Below the pieces are notes generated by a model. That model was not told the DNA's origin, did not search any database, and saw nothing but the letters and a program-made list of their open reading frames with translations. Source: Candidatus Parabacteroides intestinavium (lineage in GTDB: Bacteria > Bacteroidota > Bacteroidia > Bacteroidales > Tannerellaceae). Taken from it: 10,061 nucleotides of DNA. Below are positions 1 through 6,668 of this stretch, one piece after another; position 1 is the stretch's first letter, and each line of letters starts with the position of its first letter. Where the stretch lies: NCBI GenBank assembly GCA_019118725.1, contig DWYO01000136.1:1-10061 (forward strand), given 5' to 3'. The position numbers were made by a program, and so were the translations under genes.

Positions 1-789
1 AAAAAAAGAAACCTCATAGTCCTGTTTGGATGCATTGAATTTTGCAATATTCCGCTTTAATTCCTCTTTAATAACATCGAAATCCGAAGTCTTCTTAGCC
101 AATATCACGATAGCCAATGCACCGGGAATGTTTTCCGAACCAACTTTCCGCATAACATCCGCATCACACGTGTAAGGAATCCAAACATCGGCATACGCCA
201 CAGTAGCTACCTTACTCACATCCTTGACAACTCCGCAAATACGATAAGGAGTCAAGTCCAAGCGTATCTCTTGTCCTACGACATCGGTCTTCCCGAAAAG
301 CGTATGTGCTAACTTTTCCGATATAACGGCATTCCGAATTCCAGAATCAAAATCCGCCTGACTAAACGCTGCTCCTGCCACGAATTGAAATGAAAAGACT
401 TTCCAAAATCCCGGATCGGTAGCTTTAATATCATAAGTCGTATAGCTCCTCCGGTCCATTAATGAAACGGATAAGCCTTTACTGGCATAACCTGTAACAG
501 CTTCGGGAGTCTGCATCGGATAAAAAATGCCTTTTGCGGTTTCCGGAGACATACTTCCATTATTCCAATTATTCCCGTTTTTACTCGAAGCTTGCGTTCC
601 TCCCGAATCCACAAACAACATCCTATCCCGGTTATTCTCCGGGTAATAATTAACCACCTGAATCTGTATGACCAGCACTACGATCATAATCATGGCGATA
701 GAGATAGCCGTGCCGATGATGGATATCGTACTGATGAGGCGATTCTCCTTGATCATCTGCAACGCTTGTTTTATGTATTGCTTTATCAT
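1..789 (-). CDS. MacB/FtsX-type ABC transporter permease, N-terminal part (runs off left edge)
   Basis: This is an inner-membrane permease subunit of an ABC efflux system, with only the first 263 codons in the window; the frame is open through position 1. The start is an ATG at 787-789, one nucleotide after the adaptor's stop codon (TAAGATG), which suggests translational coupling. The N terminus (MIKQYIKQALQMIKENRL) is short and basic. It is followed by one long hydrophobic helix at about residues 18-44, then a large extracytoplasmic domain. That domain contains motifs such as NAVISEKLAHTLFG and VVGQEIRLD, typical of the MacB_PCD domain in which an inserted residue-rich loop region precedes the C-terminal FtsX helices. 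The three C-terminal helices and the ATPase gene would lie left of the window. Family knowledge: such permeases work with an HlyD/MacA-like adaptor and a TolC-like channel to move substrates out of the periplasm. The substrate cannot be told from the sequence. Confidence 0.88.
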   Translation of the reverse strand, partial: MIKQYIKQALQMIKENRLISTISIIGTAISIAMIMIVVLVIQIQVVNYYPENNRDRMLFVDSGGTQASSKNGNNWNNGSMSPETAKGIFYPMQTPEAVTGYASKGLSVSLMDRRSYTTYDIKATDPGFWKVFSFQFVAGAAFSQADFDSGIRNAVISEKLAHTLFGKTDVVGQEIRLDLTPYRICGVVKDVSKVATVAYADVWIPYTCDADVMRKVGSENIPGALAIVILAKKTSDFDVIKEELKRNIAKFNASKQDYEVSFF

Positions 790-790
790 C

Positions 791-2035
791 TTAGTTGAGT
801 TTTAATTTATTTTTTCCTTTATAATTACTCATATCCGAGACCACTACCTGCTCGCCTTCTTTCAATCCGCTGACGACCTCGACCTGCTCGTAATTGCTAT
901 CCCCGAGGCGTACCGTACGTTTGCGGAGCTCACCATCCTCTTTCACGAACAATTCATACTCGCCTGCACCGAGATAATAACTCCCGTTGGCAATGCGCAA
1001 GGCATCATCCTTGATAGCGGTCATCACATAGACATCGGTTTTCAAACCAGAGCGGAGTCTCCGGTGATTATCCTCATCCAGTTGTACCGTAAAGGAGATT
1101 ACCCCGTTCTTCGACAAAGGAGTAACATCACTCACCGTACCGTCCAGCTTATCGTTCCCGATCTTCACCACCGCCCGGCTTCCTGCGGCTATCCGGTCTC
1201 CATAAGTATCGGCTATCTCCCCTTCAACCTTGAAATGCGAGAGGTCTGATACAACCGCTACCTTCTGTCCCTGAGCTACTTGCGCACCGATTTCATTATT
1301 CACATACGTAAGAATCGCTTTCCGGGGCGAACGAAGCTGGGCATCCTCCAAGGTACGTTTGGTTTCCGCCAGACTCTTCCGGGCGATGCTCAATTCCAAC
1401 TCCTTGACCTTAAGATCCGCCTCTGCGGTAGCTTGCTCGTTGATATATTTTTGCTCATCCTCTTCCAGTTCCAATTTGCTCACATGATAATCCAGTTCCA
1501 CCTGGAGCACCTTATCGGTCGTCCCGGCACCAAGACTATCCAAATAACGCTCATTCCGGAGCTCCACCTCCTTCCGGTTCAACTCCATGCGCGATACCTT
1601 CAATTGCATCTCCATTTCTGATAATTTACTCCGGTTCTGAATGCGAAGCTGCTCCAATTTCAATTCGCTCATCTGCACCTCGTCCAGCTGGTTTTTATAA
1701 TCGGTCTCGGCACTGAGCAAATCCAGCTTCAAGATAGGCGTACCGACATCTACCGAATCTCCCCCCTTCTTGTAAATCTCCAAGATGCGGGAATTGATAG
1801 GCGAGTTGATAATCTCCTCGAAAGCCGGGACCACCTTGCCCGAAGCATTGACCGATATATCTATACTACCCTTATCTACCGTTGAAAAAATCAAATCTTT
1901 TTCTTGCAAACCGGGTTGCATAAAACGGATGATTCCGCCAATAACCACCAAAGCCACACAAGGGACTGCTCCGTACCGAATCCATTGCTTGCGCCGTTCA
2001 CGCCGGCGTACTTCTTGTGAAATCTCTCTATCCAT
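791..2035 (-). CDS. HlyD/MacA-family periplasmic adaptor subunit of an ABC efflux system
   Basis: This 414-residue membrane-fusion protein would bridge the inner-membrane ABC permease and an outer-membrane channel. A basic N-terminal tail (residues 1-20, rich in R and K) precedes one membrane helix at about 21-38, so it is membrane-anchored rather than a lipoprotein. The first lipoyl/barrel-sandwich half covers about 65-107 (NASGKVVPAFEEIINSP, then GGDSVDVGTPILKLD). A long, charged, heptad-like coiled-coil hairpin follows at about 108-232 and turns near the LGAGTTDK segment at 168-175. The second lipoyl half is about 233-265 (LRSPRKAILTYVNNEIGAQV), followed by a beta-barrel at 268-340 and a membrane-proximal domain to the end (VVSGLKEGEQVVVSD). 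It is the first gene of its operon, 1 nt ahead of the permease. The sigma-54 promoter at complement 2067-2081 predicts a leader of about 20 nt. Assignment to the family is firm; the exported substrate is unknown. Confidence 0.93.
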   Translation of the reverse strand: MDREISQEVRRRERRKQWIRYGAVPCVALVVIGGIIRFMQPGLQEKDLIFSTVDKGSIDISVNASGKVVPAFEEIINSPINSRILEIYKKGGDSVDVGTPILKLDLLSAETDYKNQLDEVQMSELKLEQLRIQNRSKLSEMEMQLKVSRMELNRKEVELRNERYLDSLGAGTTDKVLQVELDYHVSKLELEEDEQKYINEQATAEADLKVKELELSIARKSLAETKRTLEDAQLRSPRKAILTYVNNEIGAQVAQGQKVAVVSDLSHFKVEGEIADTYGDRIAAGSRAVVKIGNDKLDGTVSDVTPLSKNGVISFTVQLDEDNHRRLRSGLKTDVYVMTAIKDDALRIANGSYYLGAGEYELFVKEDGELRKRTVRLGDSNYEQVEVVSGLKEGEQVVVSDMSNYKGKNKLKLN

Positions 2036-2066
2036 GTTCGTTTTTATTTCTTTCTACCGGATAAAG

Positions 2067-2081
2067 GCAAAAGTCGTGCCA
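2067..2081 (-). promoter_or_regulatory. Sigma-54 (RpoN) -24/-12 promoter of the efflux operon
   Basis: Read on the minus strand the sequence is TGGCACGACTTTTGC, preceded by TT. It matches the sigma-54 consensus TGGCACG-N4-TTGC at every fixed position with exact spacing; only the base after TTGC (C instead of A or T) departs. Transcription should start about 12 nt downstream of the GC at 2067-2068, near 2055, giving a leader of roughly 20 nt before the adaptor ATG at 2035. Sigma-54 promoters need an AAA+ enhancer-binding activator, and candidate sites lie just upstream at 2122-2151. Confidence rests on the match, the spacing and the position directly before the gene. Confidence 0.85.
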
Positions 2082-2121
2082 AAATCGTAAGTAATTGATT
2101 TTCAAACATAGTCCATTCCTA

Positions 2122-2143
2122 AAGTGTCCGATTCCGAACACTT
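2122..2143. promoter_or_regulatory. Dyad operator, probable enhancer site for an NtrC-family activator
   Basis: The arms AAGTGTCCG (2122-2130) and CGAACACTT (2135-2143) are inverted repeats of 9 bp with one mismatch, around the 4-bp centre ATTC. The centre lies about 77 bp upstream of the predicted sigma-54 start point, a plausible place for an upstream activating site. The same half-site core, TGTCCG, recurs at 2146-2151. The regulator is not in the window, so its identity is inferred only from the adjacent sigma-54 promoter. On the minus-strand RNA the mismatch would be a G-U pair, so a hairpin is possible; however, the site lies upstream of the predicted start and would not be transcribed from it. 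Confidence 0.62.
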
Positions 2144-2145
2144 GA

Positions 2146-2151
2146 TGTCCG
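2146..2151 (+). promoter_or_regulatory. Third TGTCCG half-site next to the dyad
   Basis: TGTCCG here repeats the half-site at 2125-2130 exactly, 21 bp away. With the intervening CGAACA (2135-2140) it forms an overlapping second dyad with a 5-bp spacer. The three half-site centres are about 10 and 11 bp apart, so they lie on one helix face. This fits cooperative binding of more than one activator dimer, but a 6-mer can recur by chance. Confidence 0.4.
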
Positions 2152-2170
2152 CTTTTATCTTTCCGGGAGA

Positions 2171-2258
2171 AAACATAGGCTTGAACGGGAAAAAAGTCAG
2201 GCATAAATAACGGCAAACATAGGCATAAACGGAAACAAACATAGGCAAGAATTTTTCC
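2171..2258. repeat. Tandem array of four 22-bp units, core AAACATAGGC
   Basis: The contiguous units start at 2171, 2193, 2215 and 2237. Units 1, 3 and 4 begin with the identical 10-mer AAACATAGGC. Unit 2 begins AAAGTCAGGC and shares the following CATAAA with unit 3. Units 1 and 3 match at 18 of 22 positions; units 2 and 3 match at 13 of 22 without gaps, and better if a 2-base shift places their ACGG motifs together. The end of unit 4 is diverged. A fifth core, AAACATAGTC, lies at 2104-2113, 67 bp before unit 1 and thus almost in register (3 x 22 + 1). A 22-bp period is about two helical turns, as expected for stacked protein-binding sites. On the minus strand the copies at 2214-2221, 2236-2243 and 2103-2110 read TATGTTTG, which also matches the Bacteroidota -7 box TAnnTTTG. 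The function is unknown. Confidence 0.7.
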
Positions 2259-2337
2259 GAAGATACAGAGAGCGCAAAAAATCATTTCTAATAAGAATAA
2301 AATCAAAAAAGAAAAGGAACGATAAGTCGGGAATCCT

Positions 2338-2345
2338 TACCTTTG
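2338..2345 (+). promoter_or_regulatory. Probable -7 box (TACCTTTG) for the glycosidase gene
   Basis: TACCTTTG fits the Bacteroidota primary-sigma -7 consensus TAnnTTTG exactly and lies 29 bp upstream of the ATG at 2375, giving a leader of roughly 20 nt. No TTTG -33 element is present 19-21 bp upstream, so the promoter may be weak or need an activator. Confidence 0.5.
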
Positions 2346-2374
2346 AAGCATTTAATAAGCTAAATGAAAGACCC

Positions 2375-5300
2375 ATGAGAAAGACTGTTTTGAATATAGC
2401 ACTTTGCTTGGCATTAGGTACGGTGGGTACGGGATGCCAGACGGACCGGACGGATAATGCACTGGAAATGGGGTTTATTGACCCGACCGAACAGGTTCAG
2501 ACCTCGGCGTATTGGTATTGGATTGACGGGAACATCTCGGAAGAGGGTGCGATAAAAGACCTGCAAGCCATGAAGCAAGCCGGAATCAATCGCGTATTTA
2601 TCGGATTCATCGGAAGCCAAGGAATAAAGACCCCCTATCGGACCATTCAGTTTTATAGTGATGAATGGTGGAAGATACTACATGCTACGATGAAGAAAGC
2701 TACAGAGTTGGGTATCGAAGTAGGGCTTTTCAACTCGCCGGGATGGAGCCAGTCGGGCGGTCCGTGGATTAAGGACAACCAGGCCATGCGCTATCTGGCT
2801 TCCGTCAAAAAACAGGTCAAGGGCGGACAAAAAATAAGCCTCGACCTCCCCAAGCCGGGAGATGATTTCCAGGATGTCAAGGTCATCGCTTTTCCCGCCC
2901 CTGCATCCGAAAAGACCTTATCATCCGGGAAAGTCAGATTCCCCCAGAAATTGAGTCAACCGGCTTATATTGATATTGCCTCGCCCGAGTCATTCACCTT
3001 GCGGAGCATTTCGGTCTATCCTTCCCAAAAACCGATTCGGACAAAGGCCAAGCTTTATGCAAAATCGGACGGAAATTATCGCCTATTGACGGAATTTGAG
3101 ATAGACCGCTCTAATGCGGCATTGAACGTAGGCTTTGATCCTTACGCACCGGTGGTTATATCGGTACCGGCCACGGAAGGTAAAGCATTCCGTCTGGAGC
3201 TGGAACCGAATGTAGCGGGGAACGAACTAGCGGAAGTGAAGTTATCCTCGGCCCCCAAGGTGGAACGCTATCCGGAAAAGAGTCTGGCGAAAATGTTTCA
3301 GACCCCACTCCCCTATTGGCATGAATATCAATGGCGCGATCAACCGGTACTGGATGATGCCTCTTTGGCGGTGCCCCAAGATAAAATCGTAGATATCTCC
3401 TCTTGCCTGAAAGGCGAACGTGTGGAATGGGATGCCCCGGAAGGAGATTGGATTATCATGCGTATGGGAATGCGCCCCACGGGAGTTACAAATGCTCCGG
3501 CTGATCCGGAAGCTACAGGCCTTGAGGTCGATAAGATGAGCCGGGAGCATGTAGAAGCGCATTTTGACGCATACATGGGTGAGATCATACGCCGTATTCC
3601 GGAGGCCGACCGGAAGTGCTGGAAAATGGTGATACAAGATAGTTATGAAACCGGAGGTCAGAATTTCACCGATGATTTCCTGACTTCGTTCAAAGAGAGA
3701 TATGGGTATGACGCCCTGCCTTTCCTACCGGTTTATCAGGGCTATGTGGTGGAAAGCCAGGACCGCTCGGACCGTTTCTTATGGGATATGCGCCGCCTGG
3801 TGGCCGATCGTGTGGCGTATGATTACGTAGGCGGATTGCGCGATGTGAGCCATAAATACGGATTGAAAACCTGGTTGGAGTGCTACGGGCATTGGGGATT
3901 CCCCGGTGAGTTCCTCCAGTATGGCGGGCAATCGGATGAAATCGGAGGCGAGTTCTGGAGCTTCGGTGATTTGGGGAATATCGAGAACCGTGCCGCCTCT
4001 TCGTGCGGACACATTTATGGGAAGACTCGCATATCCGCGGAATCATTTACGAGTGGCGGACGCCCTTACGAATGCTATCCGGCTCAAATGAAGCAACGTG
4101 GAGACCGTTTCTTCTCGGAAGGCATCAACAATACGCTTTTACATTTATATATCCAGCAACCTACCGATGAGCGTGTCCCCGGCATCAATGCCTGGTTCAG
4201 TAGTGAGTTTAACCGGTTGAACACGTGGTTCCCGCAAATGGATTTGTTCACCATCTACCTGAAACGGGTGAATTTCATGTTGCAACAGGGACTGAATGTG
4301 GCAGATGTGGCTTATTTCATCGGAGAAGATGCTCCGAAGATGACAGGTATCACGGATCCGGCATTACCCAAAGGATATCAGTTCGACTATATCAATGCCG
4401 AGGTGATTGAACGGGATTTGTTCGTAAAGGATGGCTTGTTGACGTTACCTCATGGCACGCAATACCGGATATTGGTTTTGCCGGAACTAAAGACCATGCG
4501 TCCGGAATTATTGAAGAAAATCAAGCAATTGGTTGAAGAGGGAGCGGTTGTATTAGGTCCGGCTCCGGAGCGCTCGCCTAGTGGAGAAAATTATGGCAAG
4601 GCGGACCAAGAGGTGAAGGCGTTGGCCTCCGAACTTTGGAAGGGCCTGGATGGAAAAGAGACCAAAGCCATACAGTTCGGAAAGGGTACCTTGTTGCAAG
4701 GCATGAGTATGGAAGAGGCCCTGGATTATGTACATTGCACTCCGGATTGTGCTTTACCGGTCGATGCTCCGGTGTTATACGGACACCGCACGACACCGGA
4801 TGCAGAGATCTACTTTATCTCAAACCAGGAAAATCGGGAAATCACGGTATCTCCGGAGTTCCGTGTAAAGGGCAAGCAACCGGAATTATGGAATGCCATT
4901 TCCGGAAAGATACGCACTCTGTCTGCTTATAAGCAAACGGAATCCGGAACGATTGTACCGATGAAACTCTATCCGTATGAAAGCGCGTTTGTGGTATTCC
5001 GGAAAAATGCGGGTAAGCCGGCCGGAGAATCGGTTGAGCAAAACTTCCCTACCCCGGAAACGCTCATCACACTGAACCAGCCTTGGCAGGTCACCTTCAA
5101 AGATACCCAAAGGGGCCCGAAGGAGGTACAGACATTCCAAACATTAACCGATTTGTCCAAGCATGAGGATGACCCAATCCGCTATTATTCCGGGACCGTT
5201 ACTTATACCTCCAGCATTTCCGTACCGGAAATTCCTCAAGGGGATTTGTATCTGAACCTGAATAATGTAGGGGTCATGGCCAAGGTCAAGGTCAACGGGC

Positions 5301-5551
5301 AGTATGCCGGAGGCGTATGGACCCCGCCTTACCGGGTGGAAGTTACGGACTTGCTCCAACCAGGAGAAAATAATGTAGAGATTGAGGTAGTGACCACGTG
5401 GCAAAATCGCCTGATTGGTGATAGTATGCTCCCGGAAGAAGAACGTACAACGTGGATTCCTTGTAATAATTGGTCGGGCAAAGATGCTTTGCAAAAGTCC
5501 GGATTAATCGGTCCGGTCACCTTAGAAAGCGATAAATTTACCGGACAATAA
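2375..5551 (+). CDS. Exported GH106-like glycoside hydrolase, candidate alpha-L-rhamnosidase
   Basis: This 1058-residue enzyme probably hydrolyses terminal rhamnose or a similar deoxysugar from plant or microbial glycans. The N terminus is a signal peptide (MRKTVLNIALCLALG) ending at Cys21 (VGTGC). That is an imperfect lipobox, so lipoprotein anchoring is likely but not certain. The first TIM-barrel strands lie at about 43-145 (SAYWYWIDGNISEEGAIKDL, then GLFNSPGWSQSGGPW). A beta-rich insertion follows at about 150-345, and the barrel resumes to about 650. Candidate catalytic acids are Glu502 (WLECYG), Glu522/Glu526 (SDEIGGEFW) and Glu556 (ISAESFTSGG). The GDRFFSEGINNTLLHLYIQQ segment is the usual GH106-type block after the SAESF motif. 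The C terminus (about 915-1058) is a jelly-roll sugar-binding-like domain (LYLNLNNVGVMAKVKVNGQ). It stands alone, without SusC/D genes beside it. The family call is from remembered motifs; substrate specificity is inferred. Confidence 0.85.
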   Translation: MRKTVLNIALCLALGTVGTGCQTDRTDNALEMGFIDPTEQVQTSAYWYWIDGNISEEGAIKDLQAMKQAGINRVFIGFIGSQGIKTPYRTIQFYSDEWWKILHATMKKATELGIEVGLFNSPGWSQSGGPWIKDNQAMRYLASVKKQVKGGQKISLDLPKPGDDFQDVKVIAFPAPASEKTLSSGKVRFPQKLSQPAYIDIASPESFTLRSISVYPSQKPIRTKAKLYAKSDGNYRLLTEFEIDRSNAALNVGFDPYAPVVISVPATEGKAFRLELEPNVAGNELAEVKLSSAPKVERYPEKSLAKMFQTPLPYWHEYQWRDQPVLDDASLAVPQDKIVDISSCLKGERVEWDAPEGDWIIMRMGMRPTGVTNAPADPEATGLEVDKMSREHVEAHFDAYMGEIIRRIPEADRKCWKMVIQDSYETGGQNFTDDFLTSFKERYGYDALPFLPVYQGYVVESQDRSDRFLWDMRRLVADRVAYDYVGGLRDVSHKYGLKTWLECYGHWGFPGEFLQYGGQSDEIGGEFWSFGDLGNIENRAASSCGHIYGKTRISAESFTSGGRPYECYPAQMKQRGDRFFSEGINNTLLHLYIQQPTDERVPGINAWFSSEFNRLNTWFPQMDLFTIYLKRVNFMLQQGLNVADVAYFIGEDAPKMTGITDPALPKGYQFDYINAEVIERDLFVKDGLLTLPHGTQYRILVLPELKTMRPELLKKIKQLVEEGAVVLGPAPERSPSGENYGKADQEVKALASELWKGLDGKETKAIQFGKGTLLQGMSMEEALDYVHCTPDCALPVDAPVLYGHRTTPDAEIYFISNQENREITVSPEFRVKGKQPELWNAISGKIRTLSAYKQTESGTIVPMKLYPYESAFVVFRKNAGKPAGESVEQNFPTPETLITLNQPWQVTFKDTQRGPKEVQTFQTLTDLSKHEDDPIRYYSGTVTYTSSISVPEIPQGDLYLNLNNVGVMAKVKVNGQYAGGVWTPPYRVEVTDLLQPGENNVEIEVVTTWQNRLIGDSMLPEEERTTWIPCNNWSGKDALQKSGLIGPVTLESDKFTGQ

Positions 5552-5581
5552 TCTCAATTTCCCATTTCTTTGCGGATAGCA

Positions 5582-5613
5582 CTTGAAAAAGCGTTTTATT
5601 CTTCGTACTTTTG
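5582..5613 (+). promoter_or_regulatory. Probable promoter of the ruvB operon
   Basis: TACTTTTG at 5606-5613 matches the -7 box TAnnTTTG exactly. CTTG at 5582-5585 is one base off the -33 box TTTG, with a 20-bp spacer that is right for Bacteroidota. The start would fall near 5618-5620, about 15 nt before the ruvB ATG at 5633. It lies in the 81-bp gap after the glycosidase stop codon. Confidence 0.6.
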
Positions 5614-5632
5614 CGAGGATAAATCAGAAGAA

Positions 5633-6661
5633 ATGGAAGACGAATTTGATATAAGAGATACCCAAATGTCGGCAAGCGAACGCGAGTATGAGAATAAGCT
5701 CCGCCCGCTTTCGTTTCACGACTTCTGTGGGCAAGCCAAGGTGGTCGAGAACCTGAAGGTATTCGTCATGGCTGCACGAATGCGTAAGGAGGCTCTCGAC
5801 CACGTGTTGCTTCATGGACCTCCCGGATTGGGAAAAACGACCCTGTCTAACATCATCGCGAACGAACTGGGTGTGGGCTTTAAGGTCACATCGGGTCCGG
5901 TATTGGATAAACCGGGCGATCTGGCGGGCGTCCTGACTTCGCTCGAAAAGAACGATGTGTTGTTTATCGATGAGATCCATCGCCTGAGTCCTGTGGTGGA
6001 GGAATATTTATACTCTGCCATGGAGGATTACCGCATAGACATCATGATTGATAAAGGGCCCAGCGCACGTTCGATCCAGATTGATCTGGCACCGTTCACA
6101 TTGGTGGGTGCTACAACCCGAAGCGGGTTGCTGACCAGTCCGCTACGTGCACGTTTCGGCATCAACCTACATTTGGAATATTATGATACTTCAACATTGA
6201 CGAAGATTGTTCTCCGAAGTGCGGATATATTAAATGTACATTGTGAACTGGAAGCCGCTAAGGAGATTGCTTCCCGAAGTCGGGGAACACCTCGTATTGC
6301 CAATGCCCTGCTTCGCCGGGTACGGGATTTCGCTCAGGTGAAAGGAAGTGGCAAGATAGACAAGGCGATTGCCTGCTATGCGCTGGAGGCATTGAACATC
6401 GACCGTTACGGATTAGACCAAATAGACAATAAATTATTAACGACCATCATTGATAAGTTCAAGGGAGGCCCCGTTGGACTGACGACTATCGCCACCGCAT
6501 TGGGCGAGGATGCCGGAACCATCGAGGAGGTGTATGAACCATTCCTCATCAAAGAGGGTTTCCTGAAGCGAACCCCCCGCGGACGGGAAGTTACCGAACT
6601 GGCCTACACCCATCTTGGAAGGATGCACGATTCAGGCGATGGACAAGGGACATTGTTTTAA
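5633..6661 (+). CDS. ruvB: RuvB, Holliday junction branch-migration ATPase
   Basis: RuvB is the hexameric AAA+ motor that, with RuvA, drives branch migration of Holliday junctions before RuvC cleavage. The 342-residue product is full length for the family. Visible motifs are Walker A GPPGLGKT (62-69), Walker B VLFIDEIH (109-116), sensor 1 VGATTRSG (158-165), the arginine-finger region LRARFG (171-176), sensor 2 GTPRIAN (218-224) and a C-terminal winged helix (about 265-335) with FLKRTPRGREVTELAY. The ATG at 5633 was chosen over the in-frame TTG at 5570 because MEDEFDIRD is the normal RuvB N terminus and the likely promoter lies between the two. The stop codon is 7 bp before the next gene's ATG, so it probably leads a three-gene transcript. 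Confidence 0.97.
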   Translation: MEDEFDIRDTQMSASEREYENKLRPLSFHDFCGQAKVVENLKVFVMAARMRKEALDHVLLHGPPGLGKTTLSNIIANELGVGFKVTSGPVLDKPGDLAGVLTSLEKNDVLFIDEIHRLSPVVEEYLYSAMEDYRIDIMIDKGPSARSIQIDLAPFTLVGATTRSGLLTSPLRARFGINLHLEYYDTSTLTKIVLRSADILNVHCELEAAKEIASRSRGTPRIANALLRRVRDFAQVKGSGKIDKAIACYALEALNIDRYGLDQIDNKLLTTIIDKFKGGPVGLTTIATALGEDAGTIEEVYEPFLIKEGFLKRTPRGREVTELAYTHLGRMHDSGDGQGTLF

Positions 6662-6668
6662 TGGAAAT

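Larger units (their letters stand above)
2036..2374. other. Divergent intergenic control region
   Basis: These 339 bp separate the divergently transcribed efflux operon and glycosidase gene. They hold a sigma-54 promoter reading left, an adjacent dyad with a third half-site, a 22-bp tandem repeat array and a TAnnTTTG box reading right. The stretch between about 2259 and 2337 is A-rich and shows no further structure I can support. A 92-codon open frame across the region on the minus strand is read here as chance. Confidence 0.85.

Noticed and set aside
2171..2258. Repeats considered as a CRISPR array
   Set aside because: The units are contiguous with no unique spacers, are only 22 bp long and are diverged, and no cas genes are in view.
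2028..2306. 92-codon open frame on the minus strand across the intergenic region
   Set aside because: It overlaps the start of the adaptor gene. Its middle is just the translation of the 22-bp repeats, and it contains the sigma-54 promoter and dyad. Its composition is not that of a recognisable protein.
3242..4046. Long open frames antisense to the glycosidase gene
   Set aside because: They are shadows of a 1058-codon gene with clear domains. Their translations are rich in R, H, P and S and match no family I recognise.
5511..5546. Inverted repeat GTCCGGT/ACCGGAC at the end of the glycosidase gene as a terminator
   Set aside because: The 7-bp stem has a 22-nt loop, lies wholly within the coding sequence and lacks a following U-tract.
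5570..5632. TTG-initiated 21-residue N-terminal extension of RuvB
   Set aside because: The extension has no resemblance to RuvB. The probable promoter box at 5606-5613 lies within it, and the ATG at 5633 gives the normal length.
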